Made by a program: the position numbers and the translations under genes. The notes below the pieces were generated by a model that saw nothing but the letters and a program-made list of their open reading frames with translations, was not told the origin of the DNA and did no database searches. This document shows, piece after piece, positions 33,481 through 47,880 of a stretch of DNA of 64,000 nt. The stretch comes from Morella rubra (taxonomy: Eukaryota > Streptophyta > Magnoliopsida > Fagales > Myricaceae): assembly GCA_003952965.2 (NCBI GenBank), contig CM025853.1:14367429-14431428 (forward strand), read 5' to 3'. How positions within the stretch are numbered: the first letter of the stretch is position 1; each line of letters opens with the position of its first letter.

Positions 33481-36464
33481 AATTTTTGTACACACATTTG
33501 GAGCTTCAAGAGTTGATACTGAAGTGTGATCAATTGGTCCCCATGACCAACAGCAGTCTTACAGTAATCTCACGTGGGATGGCTTCTGCTAACCCATTAT
33601 CTTGAGCGATTTACGGATCTATTGAGACGTGCAGTCAACATACTGTGCTAAAATACCTATGAAAATATTCATTACTACAGTTAGCAAACGTCCGCGCGAG
33701 ATGAAGAAGCGAAATAACAGTTTTGAATCTCAATCATCCTCACTCTCGTGACCCCCTGGCACTTGCGAGTGCTGTAAACCACTGAAAATATTAATACCAA
33801 TAGACAAATATCAACGTCAATTACACAGTAGTAGCCATACGACTTCCAGGCGTAGGCATTTATGTAATTAATATCTATTACAGAGACAATTCTATCAGGT
33901 GTTGAGGCCCGCAGACGCGCATCTGTCACGAGGGACTTGCTCTCAACCCGGCGAAAATTCAAAAAATTTGCTCAACAGAAAAGTAGAGAATTGATTTTTA
34001 TAGACAGTTATGCTAATCTTAATATAGAAAACCCACACTAGGTGTGATCGATAGAGAAGGCCTTGATGGATGCGTAGTACAGAAGAAGCGAGATGATTAT
34101 CGAATTATAGCTTCCTGGAGCACATTATTCTATGCTGCCTCCCGGTGCTTTAAAGAGAAAAAGACCCGTAAGAAAATCTACTTGCTTGCAAAGAGTACTA
34201 GTTTTGAAAACTTCTCTGACTACTTCTATATGCACTTTGTTCCCTTTATAGTGTTGAAGGTGAGTTGAAGAACAAGGGTGTTCGTGAAGATCTTTAAGAA
34301 GAACCTCAAGGGTTGAGGTGATTACTGCTTGGAGCAGATTTGAGCAGGGGTGCTTGGATTATTACATCAAAGTTGTCAAGAGTCAACAACAGAGGGTTGG
34401 GGCCGTACAGATCTTGATATGCGGCTGTGAGTGGTTTATTAAGGAGGTCTACTTAGTTGATATTCAGAGTGTGCAAGCTAGCCGAACTGGATTTGATCGC
34501 GCTATATATTGACTGGTTGCTACACAAAGGTTTCTACGAACCAGCTCCGTCCTATCATCATAATTACATCTTTGGCTCTTATATATAGCGGTTTGATTAA
34601 TTTCTTTACAATTATGGTAAGTTCTGAGGATGTTTTGAATTATCTGTGGTTGATCGACAAAAAGGTGCAACTTTTGTCAATGTTTGTCATCAGTCGAAGC
34701 TACCTGCTTCACTCGATTCTATCACGTGAAGAGCATTTTGTTCCCTTCAATTTGCCTATACCTATGGTTTTATTTTTGTTCCTTTCTCCCTTTTCTTGGG
34801 TTTTATTGTCTTCTCGCTTTAGTGTGTTGGTTGTTCTAAATATTTGTGCCTTTGTTTATTCATATTGTGCACCCAATGTGGTGCCGACTTTGGTTTGTTT
34901 AGCCTCTATTCAATTTACGGCATGTGATAGATGTTTAGGTCAATGCTTAAATTCAAATAAATATACATGACTTCAATAGATAGATTAGAAGAAATACCAC
35001 ACTCAATCAACGCTCAGCAAAAAAAAAAAGGGAAACATTAAATCTATCATTCCAAATGAATTGTTGACCGAAATCACTAAATTAACACTCCTCAGCCAAC
35101 CATAAGAAGAAATCTAAACAAGAAAATATAAGGTAATATCCAATTTGACAATTTCCACCCGATCCATGGGTATACATTGGACACACTAAACATAAATATT
35201 CCGAATTCCTCCCTCATTAAAAATGTTCTCAGCACAATGCCCGATAGGTTGCATGTCATCCGACAAACTGAGCCTCAACAAAGTTCAAGCAAACACTCCC
35301 GCAGTGCCAAACCATCCTCCTCTGTCTAGTGGACAATGAATCATCAAAAATGCAAGGGTCAGGTGTTAAAACAGAAACGGGTGTTGTGAAAGCTAAAGAT
35401 TGGGTCACGTTTCAAAGACTCAAGATGGATCTCTGGTTCGTCGATCGGAGGGGGGTTCGTTTACAATCGAAAAGGGTGGTAAATCCGAGAAAGGGTTGGA
35501 TTTTCCTAGTTCTCCAATAGAGATGATTAGTTTGCCCAACGCATAGTTTATTACCATATCATTTTATAGACAAACCAACATAGAGTATATACTGATCAAT
35601 TATTAAGAACTTGTATTTGGTAAACAGTTGAATATTGATCCTCTTAATGTTTACAAAGAGATTACACTTGACTGCTATTCACGGCCCCCTCTACTTGTGA
35701 AGTTAGGCCAAAAGTTTTCATCATGAGGACAATGGTGAATGGTCACTTGGGTAGACAAAAATCTCCTCAATTGATTTTAGCATAAAATCATTGTGTGAAT
35801 CTATCTTTAGCCATTACACGAAACTAGCCTCAGCAATAAGTTGGATTTCTTACTGTTTAACAACTATCACACACACATTAGATTACATCTCTAATCAGTA
35901 ATTTAGCTAGGCCCTTAGATCAATGTGTATAAATGTAGTAGAAACAGAGAAAGTAAGATAGGAAAACATAGTGACGGCGAAGTATCGAGTTGTTTACATA
36001 TAGTATGAAACTCACAGGAGAGCAAGCACAACTAGGGAACAGCAGAAGAGAGAAAGGGGAGAGAAGAAAGAGAGAGAAAAAAAAAGAAGAGCATTATACA
36101 AAGCATACAACCACATTACCAATGCCAAAACAGATCATTACCATAGAATGTTGACAATTAGGACCATAGAAAAAAAATCGATGATTAAGTGTCATCACAA
36201 CTAACAGGCCTCTTTGAAGAAACGAATATGTTATGTGCAACGTTCTCTACCGCGACAGTAAATTCATGACAAAATGCAATTTTGGTCACATGGACCAAAA
36301 CAGAGTTGCACCACAAGTAGGAAGCCGAACGTATGAAGAGTACGTTTGCAGCCTTCATGCAAACAGTGGAGGGTACTGGGCCATGACGATTTTGAATTTT
36401 GTCAATATTGCAGAAAACTGTTCGGATGGTGTATGTTTCCATTTGGATGGTTTTGAATGACAAA

Positions 36465-36620
36465 ACACAGAAATTGTCACCTAAAACCTTTACTGACAGG
36501 ATTTAGGTGACAAACCGGATGACAACTCAGTTTTGTCAACCAAAACATCAGCTGACGAAAATAGCTAAATAGCACTTGAGGTGGAAATTTGACACGACAA
36601 ACTGCATTTCCTTGTAAGTT
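36465..36620. mobile_element. CACTA terminus, family B, noisy copy
   Basis: GTCACCTAAAACC ... GGTGACAAACCGGATGACAA ... CAGTTTTGTCAACCAAAAC follows, unit by unit, the reverse complement of the CACTA tip at 62202-62360, and fades out in TTTCCTTGTAAGTTG near 36618 where ...CTTATAGTG would be expected. It is therefore a right-hand tip of the same family. Whether it pairs with the fragment at 56085-56395 is not settled. Confidence 0.6.
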
Positions 36621-37289
36621 GATATTCTATAAATTCTGCTAGCTGTGTATCCAATAGGTGTGAGTTCTGGCCCGTATCCCGTTTGGATTAATATGGGGTA
36701 ATAATTTCTATATCACTGTGTATTTCTACTTCTGTGTAAGTGTCTATCCGATGTGGTGAGTATTGGTTTGGGGCTTCCCCCCCCATTTTACCAAAAATTC
36801 CCCCAAAAACACATTTTCCTCTGACGATTGAAAATACATCTGACGTCATCCATTATCTCCACACTTTCCATATGCTAGAATGTCCTTCCACGTCTCCCAA
36901 TCATTCACTTAGTCCAAGCGCTCACCAGTGCCGTTATTTTCCCGACTTACACCACAGTATCAAGTATCAATGTATAGAGCTTTTGATTGTATGCGCTCGT
37001 TATCGTCGTCGTGGTTTAAATGTTGACTTCTCCTCCAGCCTTGGAAGAGATTCTCCATAGAGGTTGATACTTGCAGATCTACAGGAGACAATTACCAGCA
37101 CAACTAGTAATGTATTGCAACATTACCAAGCCTTTGATTCAAAATGATTCTTAGCATAATCGAAGGGTGAAAATCTTCTCATCAATGAGAACAAGAATTC
37201 TTCTGTCATATCGAAGTGAGATCATCATCAGAAAAACCATGTTCTCCGTCGTATTTCAAGAAAGAAACAATGAAGTTCAATGAGATCAA

Positions 37290-37460
37290 CTTGATGTGAT
37301 AGTTGATATCCCTGATTTCAAAGGAAGAATTCAACCGGATAAGTTTTTTTATTGGTTATATTCGGTGGAGCATATCTTTGATTATAAGGATGTTCAAAAA
37401 AGAACGAAAGATGAAGCTTGGCAAATTAAAGTTGAAGAAATATGCTTATTGAGTTCCTTA
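37290..37460 (+). pseudogene. Ty3/gypsy gag remnant
   Basis: Across three frames it reads VDIPDFKGRIQPD, then FYWLYSVEHIFDYKDVQK, matching the start of a Retrotrans_gag domain (usual form: V-D-I-P-x-F-x-G-x-x-Q-P-D then W-L-x-x-V-E-x-x-F-x-Y-K-D-V). The rest of gag and pol is not recognisable downstream. This gag type differs from the chromovirus gag at 52 kb, so it belongs to another element. Confidence 0.55.
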
Positions 37461-40084
37461 ATTCCTTTCTAGGTTAACTTTTTATTGGGAAGTCCCGTTT
37501 GAATTTAACACTAAACAATAGTCCACTTAGGGCATCTTTTTACATTATAACGGGTATAAGCATCACCTTAAGTGGGCTTTATCCACAAAAAACTTGAAAA
37601 TCGTTTAAGTCTTTCAGGCCCAAGAATTTCTTTGTTCACACACAACGGTAGTGTTAAAGATGATTCAGTCTGGAGTGAGGGTGTCATCCTCTATTGCGTA
37701 AGATGTCTGTCCGTCGCTGAGAGTGTATCCGAAAGTCTTCCTCTAGAACCCTATTATTTGGACTAAAATATGCCAAAATGTTGAATGAAGAAAATTAATT
37801 AGTAATTAAATGTGCTATTCTGAATTTAGATGCTATATTTACTGGATACTCAAAGCAGATTTTATGTATCATTTAATAGTTATAAAAGAGCAAGTTAAAC
37901 CAGCAAATCAAAGGAGGACTCCATCAGCGCCCAGGTTGAGACAATTGAATCAAGACAAAAAAAAAAAAAAAAAAAAAAAGATCACAAAGGAAACTCAAGA
38001 AGTCCAAGTCGAAAAATTCCTCTAGAGAACAGCCGATCAATATTAGATATTTGATCTTAACTTGCACTCACATTTGGAAGGACGATCTGATGCGTAAAAA
38101 AGAAAGATATCTAGAGGCTACAATTCATGTGAGATAGTACTTCGGCTCTTAATTGGACCGTTAATGGTTCACAAAGACGTGCAAGAATCACAAGCCTGGA
38201 GAACAAGGAAGGATTTTTTTTTTAGCATTCTTTATTATTCGATTGTCTTTCCCTTTTTTTTGGTTTGTGTTGGGGAGAGAGAGGGATATAAACTAACGGA
38301 CAACCTTTTGATTGTACAAGGAGGAGCAGAACTGGGACTGGGCGAGTTTTTGTTCCCCTCTACAGAGCATTTGCGTTTTCATAAGAAGGGATGAGAGGAG
38401 AGAAAAAGGAAACGAGAAACAGGAGAAAAAGAAAGAAAGTAGAAGGACATCGAGAAGATCGGAGCTAGGGGATTGAAAGATTTAGTGCAGAAACTCAATA
38501 GAAAGGAACACCCGAACCTACTAAACACTTCATAAGAATGTCAGCTAGTTCAAGAACCCAAAATCTTAACAGTTATATATGCGGATAATAAGAAAAACTA
38601 TGTAGCAATAAATCTTTTTATCTAAGCTTCTTCAACTTAATGGTATTTTGTATTTCAATTTACGAAGAAGAATCTTATGCTATTAATGTTTTAACCTGAA
38701 GTATTTTGACTTCTAGCAAAACTACTAATTTTTGGGGGATTCTGTGAGATATTTCCGCAGAGTTGGGTCTTAGCTTAGTCGCATTAGGGGGTAATCAAAT
38801 AAGTGAACCTAATGCTGGAATAATTATTAGACATGTTTTATGTGGAATATTCTAAAAAATTGCATCTTCAAAGGTGCCTAAAAGTGAGGAATATTTAGGA
38901 TGTTTGTTCAAACATATTTACTTAGATTGTTTTTATATTCATGATTTTACTGACTGATGTAGATTGATTTACTGTTCCTGCTGGCAGTAACAGATTTTAG
39001 AAGTCAATTTAATTTAGGGCTCCTTCTTGAAGAAGACTTTGATGCAATAGCGTACAGGGAGATTGTTTCTTATCAAGAATCATGATAGGCAAAATGATAT
39101 TTTTATAATATTAATATGTTAGATGAAGATTACAATCAGTTAGTTTTATGATGGGAATATCCATTTTGGGATAACTGTTCTAAGGGTTACAGCAATGAAC
39201 CTAATGTATGTGTTGATTATATTATGGAGCTTGTGGGTGATAGAGAAGAATTTAATGTATACGAAGATGATTTTATCAAAGATAGATGATGATAAAGTTG
39301 TGTGAACAAACCCAAAGTAATGCATATAGCCATTGAAGTGCGGTGACTAAGTTCGACAGACACGATGATAGAGTTATAATTCAGACACTAAAGTAAAAAG
39401 ACAAATACGAAAAAAGAAGCTAAACACTTAAGAGAAGCACGAAAGTGTCGAAACCGTAGGAGTTTCGGTGTTGCGGCCACACCGGCAATAGCCCACCTCT
39501 CCTTAGAAGCTGACTGGATCATTTGCTGTTTCCAGTGCTAGGTGTGCGTAAAGGTGCATGTAGCCTAATTGACTCCAAACCTAGCCGGTACACTTGTTAG
39601 AATGACAAACCGGCCATGTTTCATTAGAAATATACAGCGGGTCTCGTCAGCTTATCACATTCATACAATCTCACCATGCACACGTGAGAGAAATCGCAAA
39701 GTATTGAATTACACAAAAAAATAATGACAAAGGTTCGATGCTAGTAGAGCAAGAGGAAAGGCTCAGTGCGAGTATGCCACCAAACGCTAGCCACAACGAG
39801 GCCTTAATGATTTAGCCCTTGTAGGAGCTATTCTCCTAGAGTTCACCGAACTTTTGCTAGTCTCCACGTGCAACATTTACTATATCTTTGATTAAAGCGG
39901 ATTCGTCTTGTGTTCACAAACACTAACGGCTATGCCTCTCATCACATTCAGAAATATGAATTTCTTTAGTTCATGAAGATACTATTCAGAAGTTTAATTT
40001 CTTACCCACAGCTGACATGCAGACCCTCAACACTCTACTGAAGTATAAAAAATATGTAAATAAGTGTAGGCGAAATAAAAACAT

Positions 40085-43000
40085 ATAACTATATCAAATA
40101 ACACACATAGAGAAACATTTAGAAATCTAATCTTCAGGCAATAACTCAAAGCAATAAATTATAATTACATTATCGTCCCAAAATATAGGTTGCTTGAGAG
40201 CCTTAAGCCTCATAGGCTAAAGAGACCATGACGACCACACATTGGAGGTTCATGTCAACTCTTTCAAAAATAACTTAGGATCTACAAGAATTGCAAATTA
40301 GGGGAGGGCACCCTCGTCAACCCCCCCCCTCCTCAGGTTCTAGATCCTCCTTATGAGTTCCCTCACCTGGAACATCGTCTATAATGATACAATTGAAATA
40401 CTGTGAATCCAATGACTCAGTAAGGGATATGCATGATATGATCATGAATGACAGGTATATACATGCCAACATAAATGCATGTTTATGTATGCAACTCTCG
40501 TACATGCAATTTGCTTAGACCAGGCATTCATTTCATTCTTTAGGTAGTGCTAATACTATTTGGGCTATCATCCAATCTTTTTTCATTCACACTCACTGAA
40601 GTCATATGTCGACGAGGAGATTCAGGGGAGGGGGCGAGAGCCCAAGAGGATTGTTGCGTAAACCAGTCCTTAGTCAAGAAATACTTGTTCTATTTCCCCG
40701 GCTGGCTTTCCCTTGAAAACATGTCATTTGTCGAAGCACCTTTGAGGTGACCCCAGGCCTATATGCTTTTCAGAACACGACCTGTAGAGGTCGTCATCTG
40801 ATCTGGTTCTCCCAAGCACTGCGTAAGGTCGCCTTCTCAAGTTGTTAAGGCAAGGGCAATTCTACTGTCCTCAGACTCCCCGAAAACGCTAGTTACAATA
40901 CGAGCTTTCAATAATGACAAAATAACAAAGAGAAAAGCACGCAGATTTGGACACTACAAGGAAACACACTCCCAGCGACACATGCTACTTCCATTAAGAG
41001 GGGTACAATAGGAGCAAGGCAGAACTTAATAGTTTTGGTTTTTTATTACTAATTTTTTCTTGATATTTTAAAAGCTAAAAGCTATATTATTACTCAAGCA
41101 GACATTCTGGTTTTTGACGGAACATTGGGATCGGTGATTTAAAACTTCTATTTGTCTACATAATTGGCACACTAGTGAGAACGACCTTTCTGGCCATTAG
41201 GAAGTATTATTAATCTACAAATAAACACTCATAACAACATAATTCAGGAAAACTAGGTAATGGGGCAACAATCAGACTCTTCAACAACTTTACTAAGGGC
41301 GAATTTGTTGAAAAGCTCATGAGATGATTACTACACACACTTGAAACTATTCCTCAGATGGCCCATGAGATCGCTCTTTCAAATATATTATATAAGACTG
41401 TATAAATAGGTAAAACAGACAGATAAACACGGGAAATGAGGGTGATCTAATTTCAGGTCGTACCAATACTCTAGGTGTGGCGCGGACACTTGGAAATATT
41501 CAGATGTCGGGCACACTGAACTACACAATTAATATAACTTTGTGAGTCGAGAAGACTCATAAGGGCTCTGATGGATATTGTTCCATAAATTTGGACTTCA
41601 GTCAAACTCTTCAAAATGCAAGTAGTAGCTAAACTTTTGCTGTCGAGATTATATGCCTATCAATAAATACATGCTTGATCTTGTAGATGCTGAACAATCA
41701 TGGATTGTCGGAGAGGGATGGGGACAATATGCAGGTGTTGACATGTGAAACATATGATAATGCTATCTTGAAAATAACATTTCTTGCTTGAAAATATGTC
41801 TGTTTCTTGAAAACCCCTTTTTTTTTTCTTTTTTTTTTTTTTTCTTTCTTGAACTGCTACTTCTTCACGCTCCATTTTACCCCTGGAAGTACATGAGGTT
41901 TTGTAGCGCTTCGATATCCGGATAACTATTCATATAGCTCCTTGCAACACCTTGGTGTTTAGAGCGACACACACAACTGTATGGTTTGGAGTTACCAAAA
42001 GTCGCTTGGGAGTGGGCTCCGCATCAGTCTTAATGGGCTAGTACGGTCATAGCCAACACTTCGTGATGGCTACACGACGGCTGAAGCTCTCTCAGATCGA
42101 AGGACAAATACTTCGAGCGCGGTGATTGCACATACTTCGGGACCTACCCATCCTTCTCTAATTCGTCCTTAAACGAGGAGATGCCTTTTAGTCGCTACGA
42201 TTCACTCCATTGGAAGGACATAAAGGATACTCCATTGACTTTAATTCTCTCAAGTCGGGGATTTCGTCCGTTTCGGATGGAGGGATGTTGATTCAGATAT
42301 TTGTGTCATTAGAATGTTATAGCATTCTCTTTTTTTTTGATTTATACCTAGGGATCTTTATTAGATTTTAGTTGGCACTCCTCTAAATTCAGACTTTGAT
42401 AGAGTTACGCATTATGTACACATCACGAATAGTTTCTATGCTTGCACAACAAGAAACTTTTAAGCAAATTGCTCCATGTTATGTCAAATTGACTTGATAA
42501 TGCCATTTGGTAAAGCTTGATAATCGCAATAAGAGCATTAGTATACTTTTCATATCCCACTCACTAAAGTAATCATTTTACTTCTTACGATAGTTAATAT
42601 CAGGTTGTTATACTCTTTCAACAGTATTGCCATAAAATATTGCTAACATATTTATGACATCTGCTATTCTGCTCAGCCCATAATATATTGGTAGAAATGC
42701 TCAATAGCCACAAGTCTCATCAATACAATATAGTTGCTACCGACGTGCTCAGTGCATGCTTGAGGAAAACTATCCAATACATGTGTAATCACTTCCAGTT
42801 TTTTTTTTTTTTTTTTCGAAAACATAAATTTTTCACTTTCCTCCGTCCACTTGAGCTTAGGGCGGCACCTTGCCTACAAATGAATTACACTAATGTCATT
42901 TAGAGTTTTGCTACACAAGCATTCAATCAACTTCAGCATACATTTGCAGACTTTCACAATATAGGCTACAGTCATCACCACAATTTTCTTGTAGTTCTTT

Positions 43001-46000
43001 CCCAGATGAGATAGAGAAGTCCTAAGGATCAGACGTAAAAAGCCAAGTAATGAATCTATAATGGCATAGAGCTCCGAGGTATTATGCAATACATAGACAA
43101 TTTGGGCATATGCCACAAACCATGGATCTACACAAAATTTTATCGTACGTTCCAAAATTTATCGCAATATAGATATATAAAGTAACTTCTGAAACTCGTT
43201 TGCCACTTCTGAGCACCAAGTATTGGTGAACTTTAACGAGGAGAACGATAAATTCGGCTGAGCTGCGAGAGGACTGAAATATCAAAGCGGGGATTTGGGA
43301 TGCTAGATTCACCTGACTAGATCTCTAGGCTCCAAAGAGTTATTGCATAGGAACTGAATTCAAAAACACACCGACTTATTCATCGCACAATATTACATAG
43401 AGGATTTGAGAAAATCACACAGAGATTTAACACATTTGACACAGTACCTTGTCGATACTATATTAGCTCGATGGAAAAAACTATCTATAGACTACATTCT
43501 GAGAAATCAGAGTCACAATAACAGATGTGCATGTGTCGAAACAGACTTCATTCAAAGAGAAATTCTAAGAAGAGAAAAATAGAACGCCATGCGCTAGTCC
43601 GTCCAGCATCAAGGGTCATATATCACTTTCACAAAGTAAACACACACCTACAACATTAATCATTCCTACAAAGCGAATCTTAATCGAACTAATTGCGGAA
43701 TGTTTGTTACGCGTATAAATTATAAGTAGGATCCTTCTTGCAGCAGACTTAAAATTTAAGACCTAAATCGTAAAATTTGGACTAACTTGAGTGACATTTT
43801 TCACAAAAGATATAAACGTTGAAAGTGATCCAATGCATGACAAAAATAGCACGCTCAAGAAAGTATCACCTAGACAGTGCTTGCAAAGACTTGAACAGGT
43901 ATCAGGACACGCTTGGGATGATATATGCAAGATATCTTAGCTACATGAAAAATATACGCAATTACACGATTGAATAACGTTAGTGATCGGAGATAAGTGA
44001 TATCAATCAACCAAGGTATGGCTTTAAACATCTTATACCTATTTCACACTAGGCTACGCTCATATTCTAAGAGTATACATTCCGCATAGATCAAAAAGAT
44101 CAACACATAGTACTCAGAAACACATTCAAATCGGATGTCCTAAATTGGGCAGAGGTTAAATTTCAGCAATAGGTTTTCTACAACTAGTTTACAACCCTTC
44201 TCTTCGAGAATATATGGGTCTTATATATTTAAACACCCTATGGGCATCCACCATGATCACAACTTCCAGGTATACTTATTCATAAGCAATCGTATACCAA
44301 TCCATGGAATGTCTTCTTAGACATTAAGTTACATTACTTATTCACATGGATAAAGTCCGGCAAGGAAATAAGAACTATGAATCGCCTACTTATACTACCA
44401 TACAAAAATCGATCTCGGCTTAACCATTCGGGGCATAAATCCTGAGGATACAGTATTTTTTGCATTGGACTAATGCCTACTCATTCAAGGATTGCGCATT
44501 ACTATCACTACTCAATATGTAAATAACAACCAACTGTCAAAACTAGAAATCCATAAAAGCGCCTGCAAACCAAAAATCAAACACCAGAAGGGTTCGTTGC
44601 ACAAACATCAGACAAACACTAGCAAAAGATGCCTTAAAATACATAAATCATCTATCATGATATTCCACACAAAGCACTAAGATGCATGCCACGGTTGCGC
44701 TCTCGTACTTCTTATATTGGCTCACACCCATCACTTTGTCTCTATCAACATACCCTCTTAATCTAACTTAAAGCCAATAAGAATCCCGAAGCATAAAAAA
44801 TCAATCCCAAAAGGCACATATAATACCAAGCTTCAACAAGCGTGCATATAGTTGTGGTACTTAGTAGCATGACAGTCCACAGTCTAAACCTACTTAGAGG
44901 ATAACACGAACATTAGCATAAGCACAGGTGAATAAAACAACCAACCACACTGATGAGGATTGCTGGGTTCATTGGGTTTTTATCAAACACACCTCTAGGG
45001 ATTTCACGTAAAAAATCCAGCGAAGATTTTCGCTTTTATGAGTTAAGGAATCTTCTAAAGTATTCTGACTCCCATTGTATTCACTGCCATGTTGATGATG
45101 GAAGAAGATAATTTACGACTCTCTGTAAAAAATACTAGCAAGATTCTAACCCTAAAACATTACATTAGAAATAAGAATAGACGGAAACCAACCTACAGAG
45201 ACGGACCTAGGAGAGAACACCAAACTCGAGATACAAGAAGATAAAGAAGAAAACTGGGAAGGATCTTAAGGGGTAATCAGGTTTTTATACGCGCAGCAAA
45301 GATATCGCCCATTCTTACCTGATAGTCTCTCAGCTCTTCCTCCTCCTTTCCTTTCTTACCAACTCATCTTCTTCTTTCTTTCTGATCTTCATTTACGTTA
45401 CTTCTCATTACCTTTCCGGGTGATTCTGATTATAGGCTAATTGCTCAGTGGACAGGTTTTTCTAGCAAACGAGGGAAGTGAAACGGATTATAGCGCAAGA
45501 GAGGGGGACTGGGGAGGTGAGTTGGAGATGTAGGCAGTGAAAGACAAACGGGCTTGAGGTGCTCAAGAAAAATGACCATGGGCTGCGAGAGCTCCGACCA
45601 CACTCCCCGCAGCTTCACTTATCGTTGTGCGCCTCTTCTCATTTTCACGTTGGTCTGAAAGTATTCCTATATGTCTTCCAAACTCTTGGTCCTTTTTTCT
45701 TTGGATTAGTTTGTTATTATAGCTACTGACATATATAAGAATTTCCTAATATATCACATAATTTCTAGTATTTACCTCAGTTTACACCGGACTATGTCTC
45801 CCACCTTATACAGCAGGTCTCAGCCCTAATATGAAAAAATCTTCCACAACTAATAGAAACAACGTTGACTCCTTCCAATACAAGTACCTCACAACTTATA
45901 TTCATAGAATAGTATAGAATAAAATTAAGCACTAAATAATGTTGAACCGCAATGTAATCTCAATTTAACTCAACTTTAAACATTGCACATATATATGGAA

Positions 46001-46240
46001 CATGTTATAAATATATCCTAATACTTAAGATAGCTCCATTTAAAAAAATCAGCTTATGATTGGATAAATATCACACTGCTAGGAATAACATAGATTAACA
46101 TAATTCTCCCATAGCATGCCTCTCAAAAAAAATCCTCAGAGTAATAACTACACTAATTGGCAGGCACATACATATTTAAGGAGTCCAATAATTCTTTTAA
46201 AATAAAAGAAATCAAATAAGATGAGTTGGGGCCCTCTCAG
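40085..46240. repeat. Chromovirus LTR (family 1), copy B, stretched and noisy
   Basis: Collinear landmarks with copies A and C: AACACACATAGAGAAACATT (40105), CCTTAAGCCTCATAGGCTAA (40200), CCGTCCACTTGAGCTTAGGG (42843), CAAACCAAAAATCAAACACC (44565), ending near GGGGCCCTCTCA at 46239. It spans about 6.2 kb where the intact LTR is 3.4 kb; the extra length is spread as many insertions rather than one block. A start upstream near 39915 (GTTCACAAACACTAACGG) is possible. It occupies the 3' LTR position of the minus-strand element. Confidence 0.7.
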
Positions 46241-47764
46241 CAGTCTCCCAAATGTGGACCACATCACAATCGTATTATCCAACATCCTAGAGTCCTCCTG
46301 GAATTGCAATCTTCTTTTTTATTCACAGAGGTTTGTAGTATAGTTTTGAGTAGGCACGCCGGTGGCCTTTGAAGCGTCAGATGTCGTCCATGCCAGGACA
46401 TCTAGGGCGGTGTCGAACCGAGAAACGCGACGCAACTCGGGAGGAGCGGAGGCATAGCTCTGCGACTACTAATCGTGCAATAGCGAATAAGTAGAGAAAG
46501 GTGAAGTCTGGAGAAGTCTCACTACTTAGGCCCTCATCCGGACCATTTTTTTTGCCATTGAGTTAAGCAGTGAGGGATAATAAGGATTCGAGTAACTCGC
46601 GCGCTTGGCATCTCCTCAGCATCAGGCGAAGGCGATGCCATTGGAATCTGGGCAGGACAAGAACCGGAGACTGAGCGACTTCATTCGAGTGCGATCCATG
46701 GGGATGTAAAAGCACTTCTTCGAGATAGCTCTCAAGACCATCATTGAGGTAGAGCAAAATCGGTTTCCCTCCTCCTTAACGCTCCCATCTTCCTCACACA
46801 CACACGCTTCTGCACAGGCGATATCTGTCACATCTCAGTGAAAACTCATTTAACTATAGCATCTCATTCTCTACCATGACACAGATATGTCTCATGCGCA
46901 CATATATTGATTCTATTTGTGTTGGCCAGTCACTCGAGACGATAGCTACACACTCACTGGACCACTATGCAGGAGTCTTCGATTCGTCGGATCACTTTCT
47001 TCTAGACGACCTAAATATACAGGATCTTATGATGCCGGCATCCCGAACGCACGCTTCTCCTCCCCCACATCTCGTTGTCTCGAGTCGAATTGCTGGGGTA
47101 ACTCGCTAACAGGTCACTGGGCCCGGATATTCATCCAAACAAATTGTTGCATAGAAGACGGAGCCAATCCCCGTAAGCGCGGGGGATCTCGAGTCCCTCG
47201 CCTAACCTCCGGCCAACTGCAACGTTGCTGACCGAACGACCCAATTGCAAGACGGCGAGGACGGTCATACTCCGAAGCTTTAAAGTATAAGGCAAGGCTC
47301 CTACGGCATTCACGCGAGACGAGCCACACATTGGCAGCAGAATGCATGAATAGCTTGAGCTCAGATGACTCTACGCCCCTTTACTTGGCGCCGGCGAGGC
47401 TGGCGCTCTCCATGGATCTTCCTTATCTGACACGCAGAGCGGAGCAGTCCGTGGGGAACAGAGATCACGACTGAGAGCCGCGCCGGTCGGCGACTCCGAG
47501 CGACCAACTCGGGTATACATGGAAAGAAGAGGATATATCTCATACATGTCGAAACCTAACGAACATCCTGTATCCATATATTGCGAGATCGAATATTCAA
47601 AAGAATAGAGATCCTTCTTGGGACAAGCGAATAACGATAAATTTCATATATACCCTCAAGTTAGCACTCAGTCATATAACATAGAGGTGCAATTAAAGTA
47701 GGAAAAACAAAAGATCACACAAGTCATATCAAAATTCTACCACAAAACAACCTCCTTAACTTTG

Positions 47765-47880
47765 TCCTTCCCGTAAGTGTGGGTATTTCAAATACATTTC
47801 ACTTTCTAATTCCCACGATGCCTCTTCCACTCCGTGGTTTCTCCATAAAACCTCTTCACAATAAAAGGTGTTCGTGCCTT
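47765..47880 (-). pseudogene. Chromodomain remnant of the chromovirus integrase
   Basis: One minus-strand frame reads VLWRNHGVEEASWELESEMY then LKYPHL, the C-terminal half of a plant chromovirus chromodomain, which in this group sits at the end of the integrase and targets insertion to heterochromatin. The upstream half and the link to the integrase core at 48.75 kb are not readable. Confidence 0.7.

Noticed and set aside
34509-34970. 153-residue hydrophobic open frame, first thought to be a membrane protein
   Set aside because: It lies in the suspect indel-dense block, its hydrophobicity comes from a T-rich stretch, and no family or neighbouring exon supports it.
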